Part shown: positions 17,269-26,079 of the stretch, one piece after another
Layout: each line of letters begins with the position of its first letter
Numbering within the stretch: the stretch's first letter is position 1
Assembly (NCBI GenBank): GCA_016699855.1
Contig: CP064988.1
Location: 4,058,501-4,122,500, forward strand
DNA length: 64,000 nucleotides
Direction: 5' to 3'
Source: Rhodospirillales bacterium
GTDB taxonomy: Bacteria; Pseudomonadota; Alphaproteobacteria; Reyranellales; Reyranellaceae
Position numbers and translations under genes: made by a program
The notes under the pieces: generated by a model
The model's database searches: none
Seen by the model: only the letters and a program-made list of their open reading frames with translations
Told to the model about the DNA's origin: nothing

Positions 17269-18048
17269 ATGAGCAGCGAAGTCAACATCAACGCCGACCT
17301 CGGCGAGAGCTTCGGCGCCTGGAAGATGGGCAACGATCCCGACCTGCTGAAGGTCGTCGTGTCGGCGAACGTCGCGTGCGGTTTCCACGCCAGCGACCCG
17401 TCGGTGATGGCCGAGACCGTCCGCCTGTCGGTCAAGAACGGCGTCAGCGTCGGCGCCCATCCCGGCTTCCCCGACCTGCAGGGTTTTGGCCGCCGCGTGA
17501 TGCGGTTCTCGGAGGCCGAGATCGAGGCGATGATCGCCTACCAGATCGGCGCGCTGGCCGGAATCGCGGCCGCCAACGGCGGCAAGGTCACGCACGTCAA
17601 GCCGCACGGCATGATGGGCAACATGTCGGCCGAGGACGCCGGCATGGCGGCGGCCATCGCGCGCGCGTCCAAGGCGGTCGATCCGTCGCTGATCTTCCTC
17701 GCCCAGGCCAACACCGAGCAGAGCAAGGCCGCCCGCAAGGCCGGGCTGCGGGTCGCCGAGGAGGTGTTCGCCGACCGCACCTACACCGACGCCGGCCTGC
17801 TCACGCCGCGCTCGCTGCCCAACGCGATGATCCACGACGCCGACCAGGCGCTGGCGTCGGTCCGCCGCATGGTCGCGGAGCAGGCCGTGTTCTCGACCAG
17901 CGGCAAGCGCATCCCCTGCCAGGTCGATTCGATCTGCGTGCACGGCGACGGCCCGCACGCGGTCGAGACCGCGCGCGCCGTGCGCTCGGGGCTGGAGGCG
18001 ACGCAGATCCGCGTGCTGCCGCTGCCCGCCATGGCGCGCATGGCCTGA
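17269..18048 (+). CDS. pxpA: 5-oxoprolinase subunit A (LamB/YcsF family)
   Basis: A 259-residue LamB/YcsF-family protein with NINADLGESFGAWKMG at the start, VSANVACGFHASDPSVMA, GAHPGFPDLQGFGRR and CVHGDGPHAVETA near the end. PxpA is the catalytic partner of PxpB and PxpC. Here it is transcribed away from pxpBC, with a 114-base shared upstream region, unlike the usual single pxpBCA operon. TTGACC and TAAGAT with a long 19-base gap at 17182–17212 might be its promoter. Confidence 0.92.
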   Translation: MSSEVNINADLGESFGAWKMGNDPDLLKVVVSANVACGFHASDPSVMAETVRLSVKNGVSVGAHPGFPDLQGFGRRVMRFSEAEIEAMIAYQIGALAGIAAANGGKVTHVKPHGMMGNMSAEDAGMAAAIARASKAVDPSLIFLAQANTEQSKAARKAGLRVAEEVFADRTYTDAGLLTPRSLPNAMIHDADQALASVRRMVAEQAVFSTSGKRIPCQVDSICVHGDGPHAVETARAVRSGLEATQIRVLPLPAMARMA

Positions 18049-18070
18049 CGGCGCTCCGCCGCGCCGGTCC

Positions 18071-19318
18071 CTACCACTTGCCGTAGCGGCCCACCAGCGC
18101 GCGCCACAGGGCGTTGCGTTCGCCGGCCAGCGACTCCTTGCCGACCGAGGCGTTGCGCGCCGCCGCCGTGATGACCAGCGCCAGCCGCAGCTCCGGATCG
18201 ACGAAGATCGACTGGCCGTAGACGCCGAGCAGCGCGAAGCGCCGCTTGTCCGCCGGGAACGTCCAGAACTGGTAGCCGTAGCCGAAGAACGGTGTCGCCA
18301 CCCGGGGCGCGAACGCGGCGGGCTGGCGGCGCCAGTCCGTCGCCTCCAGCAGCCAGTCGCGCGGCACGATCTGCCGCCCGTCGCGCGCGCCGTCGTCGGC
18401 CAGCAGGACCGCGAGCCGCCCCCAGTCGCGCAGCGTGGCGCTGAAATTGCCGCCGGCCCGCTCCGTGCCGGTGGGATCGACCACCCACGTCGCGTCGGCC
18501 TCGGCGCCCATCGGCCGCCACAGGCGTTCGCCGATATACGCCGACAACGTCTGCTTCGTCGCGGCGTGCAGCACGACGGCCAACGTCGAGGTCTCGATCG
18601 AGGCGTAGTGGAAGCGCCGGCCGGGCGGCGCCTCGCGCGTCGTGAAGGCGCGCAGCCCGGCGACGGTGCCGTCGCGCGCCTGGATGCCGGCGAACTTCGC
18701 GGCGTCGTCGCGGCCGTCGTAGCGCTCGCTGAACGCGACTCCCGAGGACATCCGCAGCAGGTCGCGGATCGATGTATCGCCGTAGGGCACGCCGGCGATC
18801 GCCGGGACGTAGGCCGACGCCATGTCGTCGACCGAGCGGATGCGGCCCTCGGCCACGGCGAAGCCGACGCCGATCGAGGTGATCGACTTCGCCATCGACT
18901 GCGACACGAAGCGGTGCGCGGGCGTGCGGTCGTACTGGTAGCGCTCGGCGAGGACGGCGCCGCCGCGCACGACCATCAGACCGGTCACGCGTTGCCGGGC
19001 GAGGAAGTCGTCGATCGAGCGGGCGCCACCCTCGAACGTGTACCGCAGATCCGCGAGGTCCTCGCCGCGCGGCAGCGGGCGCGGCGCCGGCGCGCGCGGC
19101 AGCCGGTTGTGCGGCATGATCGCGTCGAGGTTGCTGAACGAGCCGACGCGCACGCGCTCGTCGTAGAACCAGTTCGACCGCGTGCCGACGGGATAGCCCG
19201 CGCTCCGCCCGAGCGCCTCCTCGTCCGGGGCGGCGCGCGCGCCCCCGGCGCCGAGCATCGTCGCGCCGGCGCCGATCAGCGCGCGGCGGCGCGTCGTGGT
19301 CGCGAGCGTCCGTGCCAT
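18071..19318 (-). CDS. serine hydrolase, beta-lactamase class C family
   Basis: A 415-residue exported serine hydrolase. Residues 1–30 (RRRALIGAGATMLGAGGARAA) make a twin-arginine-like signal. The S-x-x-K catalytic pair appears in VSQSMAKSITS, and a Tyr motif of the family is seen further on. Such proteins include class C beta-lactamases, penicillin-binding-like peptidases and esterases; the C-terminal HxG-type motif is not obvious. It converges on pxpA with 22 bases between the stops. The natural substrate is unknown. Confidence 0.8.
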   Translation of the reverse strand: MARTLATTTRRRALIGAGATMLGAGGARAAPDEEALGRSAGYPVGTRSNWFYDERVRVGSFSNLDAIMPHNRLPRAPAPRPLPRGEDLADLRYTFEGGARSIDDFLARQRVTGLMVVRGGAVLAERYQYDRTPAHRFVSQSMAKSITSIGVGFAVAEGRIRSVDDMASAYVPAIAGVPYGDTSIRDLLRMSSGVAFSERYDGRDDAAKFAGIQARDGTVAGLRAFTTREAPPGRRFHYASIETSTLAVVLHAATKQTLSAYIGERLWRPMGAEADATWVVDPTGTERAGGNFSATLRDWGRLAVLLADDGARDGRQIVPRDWLLEATDWRRQPAAFAPRVATPFFGYGYQFWTFPADKRRFALLGVYGQSIFVDPELRLALVITAAARNASVGKESLAGERNALWRALVGRYGKW

Positions 19319-19348
19319 GCGCCGAGCCTAGCATGGCGACGCGCGATT

Positions 19349-19379
19349 TTGTCGCCCGCCGGGCGAATTTCGCTATAGT
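19349..19379 (+). promoter_or_regulatory. weak promoter candidate
   Basis: TTGTCG and TATAGT lie 19 bases apart, 80 bases before the molybdopterin oxidoreductase gene. The -10 box is good but the spacing is long. Confidence 0.25.
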
Positions 19380-19459
19380 CCGCGCTCCCGAAAAACGGGG
19401 CGCTCGCCGGCGGCGTCGGCGGGCCGCCCGGTATGGATCGAATCCCGGAGGAGTGGACG

Positions 19460-21766
19460 ATGGCGGCGTTCGGCAAGGCCCAGTACATCCAGCGCGTCGA
19501 GGACCAGCGGCTGCTCACCGGCACCGGCGGCTTCGCCGACAACGTCGACGCCACCGGCGCGGCCGTCCACGTCGTCCTCGTCCGCGCGCCGCACGCCCAC
19601 GCCAGGATCCTGGGTATCGACACGTCGGCCGCCAAGGCCGCGCCGGGCGTCGTCGCGGTCTACACCTGGGCCGACCTCGAGGCCGACGGCGTCGGCGATT
19701 TCGCCTTTCCCGGCATGTTCCCCAACGCCGACGGCACGATGCCGGAGATGACGCCGCGCCGGTCGCTGGCGAAGGACGTCGTGCGCTTCGGCGGCGAGGC
19801 CGTGGCCGCCGTGGTCGCCGCGACCCGCGCGCAGGCGGTCGACGCCGCCGAGCTGGTCGACGTCTCCTACGAGCCGCTGCCGGCGGTGGTCACGATCGAG
19901 GACGCGCTGAAACGCGGGGCGCCGCTGGTGTGGCCGGGCGCGCCGGGCAACCTCGCGGGCTTCAACAAGTTCGGCGACCAGGCCAAGGTCGACGCCGCGT
20001 TCAAGGCGGCGGCGCACGTCGTGGCGCTCGACATCGAGCACCAGCGGCTGGTGGTCAACGCCATGGAGCCGAGGGCGATCACGGCGGAGTGGGATTCCGC
20101 GTCCGGCCGCATCACCGTCAACATCGGCAGCCAGAACCCGTCGGTCACGCGCGACCAGCTCGCCGAGACCGTGCTCAAGATGCCGAAGGAGAGCGTCCGC
20201 GTGCTGGTCCGCGACATCGGCGGCGGCTTCGGCATGAAGGTCGGCATCCAGCCGGACGAGGCGGTCGCGGTGTGGTGCTGCAAGACGCTGAAGCGCACCG
20301 TGAAATGGCGGGCGGAGCGTGGCGAGGAGTTCCTCGCCACCACCGCCGGACGCGACCAGTTCCACAAGGCGTCGATGGCGCTCGACAAGGACGGCCGCAT
20401 CCTGGCGCTGCGGGTCGAGGCGTGGGCCAATATCGGCGCCCAGCCGGCGCGGGCCGGCGTCGCCATCCCGCTGTTCGTCGGCCCCAAGGTGTCGACCGGC
20501 AACTACGACATCCCCATGGTCGACATGCGCATCAACTGCGTGCTGACCAACACCGCCACGATCGGCGCCTACCGCGGCGCCGGCCGGCCGGAATGCATCT
20601 TCAACCTCGAGCGCCTGATGGACACCGCGGCGCGCCAGATGGGGATCGATCCCGCCGAGCTGCGGCGGCGCAATTTCGTCAAGCCGTCGCAGATGCCCTA
20701 CACGACGGCGATGGGCGAGAAATACGATTCCGGCGATTTCGACCTGTTCCTGACCAAGGTCCTGAAGGCGGCGGACTATGACGGCTTCGCGGCGCGCAAG
20801 GCGGCGGCGCGGAAGCGCGGCCGGCTCTATGGCCGCGGCCTGGCCACCTACATCGAATGGACCTCGGCGCTGGTGTTCGACGAGATGGCGCACTACGAGG
20901 TGACGGGCGACGGCAAGGTCCGCATCTGGATGGGCACGCAGGGCATGTGGCAGGGGCTGCAGACCAGCTTCACCCAGCTCGCCGCCGAGCTGCTCGACAT
21001 CGACCCCGGAAAGATCGAGATCGCGATGGGCGATTCCGACCGCGTCGGCGGCGTTGGCTCGATGGGCTCGCGCTCGGCCTATATCGGCGGATCGGCGGTC
21101 ATGGTCGGCTCGCGCAAGCTGGTCGACCAGGGCAAGAACCTCGCCGCCGACGCGCTCGAGGCGTCGGCCGGCGACATCGAGTACAAGGCCGGCGTCTTCG
21201 GCGTGGTCGGCACCGACAAGCGCATCGGCCTGTTCGACCTCGCCGCGCGCCAGCCGGAGAAGCGCATCTACATCGAGAACGTCAACACCGTCGAAGGCAT
21301 CGCATGGCCCAACGGCGCCCATGTCGCGGAGGTCGAGATCGACCCCGACACCGGCCGCGTCGAGATCAAGCGCTACACCACGGTCGACGATGTCGGACGC
21401 CCGCTGCACCGTCCCATCGTGTTCGGCCAGATCCAGGGCGGCTGCGGCCAGGGCCTCGGGCAGGCGCTGCTCGAGGGCGCGGTCTACGACCGCGAATCGG
21501 GCCAGATGCTGACGGCGTCGTTCATGGACTACGCCATGCCGCGGGCCGACGATCTGCCGAGCTTCGACAACCAGCTCGACGATTCGGTGCCGGCGCGCAG
21601 CAATCCGCTGGGCGCCAAGGGCGTGGGCGAATCGGGCACCGTCGGCTCGACGCCGACCCTGATGAACGCGATCATGGACGCGCTGTGGCCGCTGGGCGTG
21701 CGCAACCTCCAGATGCCGGCGACGCCGCTCAAGGTGTGGGAGGCGATCCAGGCCGCGAAGAAATAG
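19460..21766 (+). CDS. xanthine dehydrogenase/CO dehydrogenase-like molybdopterin subunit
   Basis: A 768-residue large subunit of the molybdenum hydroxylases, which binds the molybdopterin cofactor and hydroxylates an organic substrate. Visible are the early RVEDQRLLTGTGGFADNV, a Mo-ligand region IGGGFGMKVG, TIGAYRGAGRPECIFNLERL and the catalytic glutamate in GVGESGTVGSTP. The AYRGAGR sequence, not AYxCSFR, excludes true form I CO dehydrogenase. The start at 19460 follows GGAGGAG. The FAD and iron-sulfur subunit genes normally found beside it are missing. An IS30-family copy lies 98 bases downstream. The substrate is unknown. Confidence 0.85.
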   Translation: MAAFGKAQYIQRVEDQRLLTGTGGFADNVDATGAAVHVVLVRAPHAHARILGIDTSAAKAAPGVVAVYTWADLEADGVGDFAFPGMFPNADGTMPEMTPRRSLAKDVVRFGGEAVAAVVAATRAQAVDAAELVDVSYEPLPAVVTIEDALKRGAPLVWPGAPGNLAGFNKFGDQAKVDAAFKAAAHVVALDIEHQRLVVNAMEPRAITAEWDSASGRITVNIGSQNPSVTRDQLAETVLKMPKESVRVLVRDIGGGFGMKVGIQPDEAVAVWCCKTLKRTVKWRAERGEEFLATTAGRDQFHKASMALDKDGRILALRVEAWANIGAQPARAGVAIPLFVGPKVSTGNYDIPMVDMRINCVLTNTATIGAYRGAGRPECIFNLERLMDTAARQMGIDPAELRRRNFVKPSQMPYTTAMGEKYDSGDFDLFLTKVLKAADYDGFAARKAAARKRGRLYGRGLATYIEWTSALVFDEMAHYEVTGDGKVRIWMGTQGMWQGLQTSFTQLAAELLDIDPGKIEIAMGDSDRVGGVGSMGSRSAYIGGSAVMVGSRKLVDQGKNLAADALEASAGDIEYKAGVFGVVGTDKRIGLFDLAARQPEKRIYIENVNTVEGIAWPNGAHVAEVEIDPDTGRVEIKRYTTVDDVGRPLHRPIVFGQIQGGCGQGLGQALLEGAVYDRESGQMLTASFMDYAMPRADDLPSFDNQLDDSVPARSNPLGAKGVGESGTVGSTPTLMNAIMDALWPLGVRNLQMPATPLKVWEAIQAAKK

Positions 21767-21842
21767 GCTCGGGTCGCCGCGCCGACGGCGGTCGCGGGCA
21801 CGTTCCCGCCACGCCAGTCAGCGCCGCCTCGCCCGCACCTCC

Positions 21843-21864
21843 GTCATCCCGCGCGCGGCGAGGG
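21843..21864. repeat. family A palindrome, left half (split by IS30)
   Basis: The 22 bases from GTCATCCC to GGCGAGGG match the left arm of the palindromic repeat seen complete at 60871–60935. The right half begins at 22898, on the other side of the IS30-family element. Confidence 0.75.
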
Positions 21865-22853
21865 TGTGGATTCACATTCGAGGCGCAACAGTTTGTCGAA
21901 GAAGACCTCGGCCGGGGACCTGAAGGCGAGGCACTTGCGGGGCGTGTTGTTGTAGGCGGCAATCGCGGCGTCGAGGCGGTCGAGAGTGATCGTGTCGAGG
22001 TCGGTCTTGCGTGGCAAGCGTCCGCGCAGGCGTCCGATGGCGTTCTCGACGCCGCCCTTCTGCCACGGGCTGTGGGGTCGCAGAAGAAGGCGCGGAGGCC
22101 GAGGGCGTCGGCGAGCGAGCCGTGGCGGGCGAACTCGGTGCCGTTGTCGAAGGTGATGGTGCGTCGCAGGCGGGGATCGAGCCGCTGGAACCAGGCGAGA
22201 AGCCGCTCGGCGACGGGTCCGGGGAGCTTGCCGGGCTGGTGCGCCGCCAGGACCAGACGGGACTTGCGTTCGTGGGCGACGAGGATGGTCCGGCCGGGCG
22301 TGGCGAACGACATGAGGTCGCCCTCCCAGTGGCCGAAGGTGCGGCGGCCGTCGACGCCGGGGGGCCGTAGATCGATGGGGACGCGGCCCTTGATGAGATC
22401 GTCGACGGAGCGTTTGCGCCGTCCGAGCCGGCCGCGGCGGTGCTTGCGGCGCGGCAGGTAGTTGCGCCAGGCGGCGTCGTTGGTGCGACGGCGCTGGGCG
22501 TGGATGAAGCGGTAGATGCTCTCGTGGCTGATGCTGGCGGCGCGCTCGCGTCCGAGGCGGCCGGCGACCTGCTCGGGCGACCAGCCCTGGGCGAGGCGCC
22601 CGAGGACGAGGCCGCGCAGGTCCGCGTCGCGTTCGAGGCGGGAGCCGGTCCATCGCCGGGCGCGGGCCTGCTCCTGGGCGTAGGCCGGCCTGTAGCCGAC
22701 CGTGGTCCCGCTGTTGCGCCTCAGCTCGCGCGAGATGGTCGATGGCGCGCGATCCACAGCTGCAGCGATCTGGCGGATCGACTGGCCGGCTTGTCGAAGG
22801 CGGGCAATCTCGCACCGCTCGTCGAGGTCGAGGTGGTCGTATCGTGTACCCAT
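21844..22853 (-). pseudogene. IS30-family transposase, frameshifted
   Basis: The N-terminal part reads YDHLDLDERCEIARLRQAGQ and IAAAVDRAPSTISRELRRN (helix-turn-helix), and the catalytic core follows with GHWEGDLM, TITFDNGTEFA and, in the next frame, HSPWQKGGVENAIGRLR holding the final glutamate. These form the DDE residues of the IS30 family. The frame changes near 22074–22077 (GGGG on the + strand): one extra G would restore it, placing the last ~75 residues back in frame. The stop codon lies outside the insertion sequence, in the flanking palindrome half. Family length would be about 335 residues, which agrees with the repaired protein. Confidence 0.9.
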
Positions 22854-22897
22854 GGCAACACCTTAAGCTGGTGTTGCGCCTCGTTTGTGAACTCAGG
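21865..22897. mobile_element. IS30-family insertion sequence
   Basis: The ends carry imperfect inverted repeats: 21867–21890 and 22872–22895 match at about 20 of 24 positions, sharing the core CGAGGCGCAACA. The element is near 1.03 kb, usual for the family, and a GGG at 21862–21864 and 22898–22900 may be the target duplication. It carries one transposase gene, broken by a frameshift, and splits a dispersed palindrome in two. It is probably not self-mobile unless the frameshift is a sequencing error. Confidence 0.85.
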
Positions 22898-22943
22898 GGG
22901 ATCTTTCAGCGGCGGAAAGATCCCTCGCTGCGCTCGACATGAC
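22898..22943. repeat. family A palindrome, right half (split by IS30)
   Basis: Starts with GGGATCTTT, a short loop and AAAGATCCCTCGCTGCGCTC, ending GACATGAC. Joined to 21843–21864 it recreates the repeat GCGAGGGATCTTT. It also supplies the last codons of the nuclease gene at 22906. Confidence 0.75.
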
Positions 22944-23475
22944 GACCGGGTCTTTCTCGGGGGCGCCCTATCGCCCCTTGCCGCGCTGCTGCGCGCCACT
23001 CCCACGGCATCTCGAACTGGCTGTTCCAGATGCCGCGGCGGGCCTCCTTGGCGTCGGCCTCGTCCTTGGCGTAGGCGTCGGTCTGGCGCGTGTTCTGGAC
23101 CGCCCAGCCGTTGCGCACCATCCAGCGCGACAAGCTCTCGCCGCCCAAGGTGCAGTCGCCGACCGCCAGACGCCGGATCTTGTCGTGGGTGATGACGAGG
23201 CAGCGCACCTGCTTGCCGCTGACCAGGCGGTCGAGCGCGCGGGCGGCGTCGCGGCCGCAGGCCCACGGCCGGCCGCCGCGCTGGCACGTCTGCGCCATGT
23301 CGGGCGCGTCGATGCCCCACAGCCGGATGCGCTCGCCTTGGACGGCGATCGAATCCTCGTCCAGACCCGCCGCTTGTCCCACGATGAACGTCTCGGCGCG
23401 CGCGCCGGCCCCGGCGACGACGACACCGGCGGCGACGCAGCACGCGAACAGGGCGGCCGGGGCGGGCTTTCTCAT
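22906..23475 (-). CDS. exported thermonuclease-like (SNase-domain) protein
   Basis: A 189-residue protein with an export signal (FACCVAAGVVVAGAGARA) and a staphylococcal-nuclease-type OB-fold: IRLWGIDAPDMAQTC holds the usual Asp, followed by AARALDRLVSGKQVRC and LSRWMVRNGWAVQNT. Several cysteines suggest disulfides outside the cytoplasm. The catalytic Arg/Glu triad of true nuclease is only partly visible, so enzyme activity is uncertain. The last twelve residues, RHVERSEGSFRR, are encoded by the palindromic repeat flanking the IS30 element, which implies the original 3' end was altered by it. Confidence 0.75.
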   Translation of the reverse strand: MRKPAPAALFACCVAAGVVVAGAGARAETFIVGQAAGLDEDSIAVQGERIRLWGIDAPDMAQTCQRGGRPWACGRDAARALDRLVSGKQVRCLVITHDKIRRLAVGDCTLGGESLSRWMVRNGWAVQNTRQTDAYAKDEADAKEARRGIWNSQFEMPWEWRAAARQGAIGRPRERPGRHVERSEGSFRR

Positions 23476-23557
23476 CGGGGCGGATCGTGGACGGCGCCGG
23501 CCGGAGCGTCAACGCGCATGCGCGTGACGGTCGCCTCGCGAGCAGGAAGGAACGAAA

Positions 23558-23632
<75 letters not shown>

Positions 23633-23845
23633 GTGCGTCCATGGGCGCGGACGCGGTCCGCCGGACGCGCGGCGGTATGCCATAGGGGGGCGGGGGGTTC
23701 AACCCCCGCGCCTTCGGGCGCCGGTATCCGCGTCGGCGGCGGCACCGGCCGGGCCGTCGATGGCGATGGCGTCGGCCCCGGCGCGGCGTTATGCCATATC
23801 CTGCCGCGCGCGGACCGCCGGCGCCGCCCCGCTTCGAGGTTTCCG

Positions 23846-24676
23846 ATGAGCTACACGACCTTCGACTACGCCGTGACGGACCACGTCGCCCACATCCGCT
23901 TCAACCGGCCGGAGAAGCGCAATTCGATGACCCGGGCCTTCTGGGACGAGATAAAGCGCGTGTTCGCCGAGGACATCGCGGGCGACGCCGCCGTGCGCGT
24001 CGCCGTGATCTCCTCGACCGGGCCGCACTTCACGTCGGGGATGGATCTCTCGGTGTTCGGCTCGATCACGGCGAACGAGGGCGATCCGGCGCGCCGGCGC
24101 GAGCGCTTCCGCCGCGGCCTGCTGGCCTACCAGGAGTCGTTCTCCGTCATCGAGAAGAGCCGGGTGCCGGTGCTGGCGGCGGTGCAGGGCGGCTGCATCG
24201 GTGGCGGCGTCGATCTCGTCTCGGCCTGCGACATGCGCTACTGCGCCGCCGACGCCTTCTTCGTGGTCAAGGAGATCGACCTCGCGATGGTCGCCGATGT
24301 CGGCACGCTGCAGCGCCTGCCGCATCTGATCCCGCAGGGCCTCGCCCGCGAGCTGGCCTACACCGGCCGCGACCTGCGCGCGCCGGAGGCGCTGCGGTCC
24401 GGCCTCGTGAACGCGGTGTTCGACAGCCAGGCGGCGCTGCTCGACGGCGTCATGGCGGTGGCGCGGACCATCGCCGCCAAATCGCCGCTGGCCGTCTACG
24501 GCAGCAAGGAGATGCTCAACTACACCCGCGACCACAGCGTCGACGAGGCGCTGAACTACATGAGCGTGTGGAACGCCGCCTTCATCCACGGTGCCGACAT
24601 GCCGGAGGCGTTCCGCGCCACGCAGGAGAAGCGGGCGCCGAAATTCGCGAATCTGGCGCTCGATGGCAGCTTGTGA
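23846..24676 (+). CDS. enoyl-CoA hydratase family, dienoyl-CoA isomerase-like
   Basis: A 276-residue crotonase-fold enzyme. The oxyanion-hole regions are FTSGMDLSVFGS and AVQGGCIGGGVDLVSACD, and IDLAMVADVGTLQRLPHLI resembles delta3,5-delta2,4-dienoyl-CoA isomerases (ECH1 family) where an aspartate in this loop acts as base. Such enzymes reposition double bonds when unsaturated fatty acids are degraded. The ATG at 23846 is chosen; the upstream frame only continues through tRNA-flanking sequence. It stands alone between the tRNA and an amidohydrolase gene. Confidence 0.8.
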   Translation: MSYTTFDYAVTDHVAHIRFNRPEKRNSMTRAFWDEIKRVFAEDIAGDAAVRVAVISSTGPHFTSGMDLSVFGSITANEGDPARRRERFRRGLLAYQESFSVIEKSRVPVLAAVQGGCIGGGVDLVSACDMRYCAADAFFVVKEIDLAMVADVGTLQRLPHLIPQGLARELAYTGRDLRAPEALRSGLVNAVFDSQAALLDGVMAVARTIAAKSPLAVYGSKEMLNYTRDHSVDEALNYMSVWNAAFIHGADMPEAFRATQEKRAPKFANLALDGSL

Positions 24677-24807
24677 GCGCGAAGGCGCTTGAGTCGTGAG
24701 CGTGTGTTCATCTACAGTCCGGTTCCATCCGCGATGGGGGTCGCGCGATGGACACACGGGACCGCCCGCCACATTGTGACGCGGCGGTCGCGGGGGGCCG
24801 CGGGGGG

Positions 24808-26043
24808 ATGAAGATGGCGACGCTCTACATCGGCGGGAAGCTGTTCGACGGCGAGACGGCGCGCGACGGCCACGCCGTGCTGGAGGAGGGCGGCCGCGTC
24901 AAGCGGGTCGCGCCGGCGGGCGAGTTCGCCGGCTTCGCGGGTCCCCGGATCGACACCTCCGGCGGCACCCTGCTGCCCGGCCTGATCGACTGCCACGTCC
25001 ATTCGCTGTCCGGCGCCGAGGGCAATCCCGGCCTCGCCCAGGACCGGCTGAGCGCCGCCCAGATCGCCATGCGCGGCCTGGAGTACATGCAGCGCACGCT
25101 GCAGGGCGGCATCACCGCCGTGCGCGAATGCGGCGGCAAGGACTACATCGAGTTCGCGCTGCGCGACGCCATCAACGCCGGCCGCTTCGCCGGCCCGACC
25201 ATGCGCTGCTCCGGCCGCATGATCTGCATGACCGGCGGCCACGGCAACCGCACCGGGCGCGTCGCCGACGGCGTCGACGAGGTGATCAAGGCCGTGCGCG
25301 AGCAGATCCACGCCGGATCGGACCTCGTGAAGATCATGGCCACCGGCGGCGTCATGACGCCGGGCGTCAATCCCGAGGACGCGCACTACACCGCCGAGGA
25401 GATGTCGGTCGGCATCCGCGAGGCGACGCGCTTCAACAAGACCACCGCCAGCCACGCCCAGGGCGCCGAGGGCATCCTCAACGCCGTGCGCGGCGGCGTC
25501 ACCTCGATCGAGCACGGCATCTTCATGACCGACGAGTGCGTGCTGGAGATGCAGTCCCGCGGCACCTGGCTGGTGCCGACCCTGTCGGCGGTGCAGAACA
25601 TCCTCAAGGGCGCCGATTCGGGCGACAAGACCATTCCCGACTACGTCGTCGAGAAGTCGCGGCGGGTGTTCGAGCGCCACATCGACTCGGTGAAGATGTA
25701 CTACGCGGCGGGCTGCAAGATCGCGATGGGGACCGACGCCGGCACGCCGTACAACCACCACGGCGACAATGCGATGGAGCTGGAATACATGTGCGGCGTC
25801 GGCATCTCGACCCGCGACTCGCTGTTCTTCTCGACCGCCAGCGCCGCCGACCTGATGCGGCTGTCCGACCAGGGCCGCGTGCGCGAGGGCAACAGCGCCG
25901 ACCTTCTGGTCGTCGAGGGCGATCCGCTGCGCGACATCGCCATGGCGGCGCGCAAGGAGAACCACCGTCTGGTGGTCAAGCGCGGCGCGATCGTGCGCGA
26001 CAACCGCGGCGCCGACGCCGCGATGCGGGTGGCCGCCCAGTAG
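24808..26043 (+). CDS. metal-dependent amidohydrolase (imidazolonepropionase/Xaa-Pro dipeptidase-like)
   Basis: A roughly 411-residue amidohydrolase-superfamily TIM barrel. The metal site starts with LPGLIDCHVHSLSG (D-x-H-x-H intact), a carboxylated-lysine region appears in SDLVKIMATGGV, then ASHAQGAEGI and SIEHGIFM with histidine ligands, and the catalytic aspartate in MGTDAGTPYNHHG. The family includes cyclic imide hydrolases and dipeptidases of unknown substrate. An ATG at 24814, better spaced from the GGGGGG run, and one at 24748 are alternative starts. It ends shortly before the DUF2339 gene. Confidence 0.8.
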   Translation: MKMATLYIGGKLFDGETARDGHAVLEEGGRVKRVAPAGEFAGFAGPRIDTSGGTLLPGLIDCHVHSLSGAEGNPGLAQDRLSAAQIAMRGLEYMQRTLQGGITAVRECGGKDYIEFALRDAINAGRFAGPTMRCSGRMICMTGGHGNRTGRVADGVDEVIKAVREQIHAGSDLVKIMATGGVMTPGVNPEDAHYTAEEMSVGIREATRFNKTTASHAQGAEGILNAVRGGVTSIEHGIFMTDECVLEMQSRGTWLVPTLSAVQNILKGADSGDKTIPDYVVEKSRRVFERHIDSVKMYYAAGCKIAMGTDAGTPYNHHGDNAMELEYMCGVGISTRDSLFFSTASAADLMRLSDQGRVREGNSADLLVVEGDPLRDIAMAARKENHRLVVKRGAIVRDNRGADAAMRVAAQ

Positions 26044-26079
26044 GGCGGTCCGGCGCGTCGGGGGCGGGGGAACGGGGCG

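Noticed and set aside
19460..21766. Form I carbon monoxide dehydrogenase (coxL)
   Set aside because: The diagnostic AYxCSFR motif is absent; the sequence has AYRGAGR, and the other subunits are missing.
22060..22090. Programmed frameshift in the IS30 transposase
   Set aside because: IS30 genes are usually single frames, and the site has no slippery heptamer, only a short G run.
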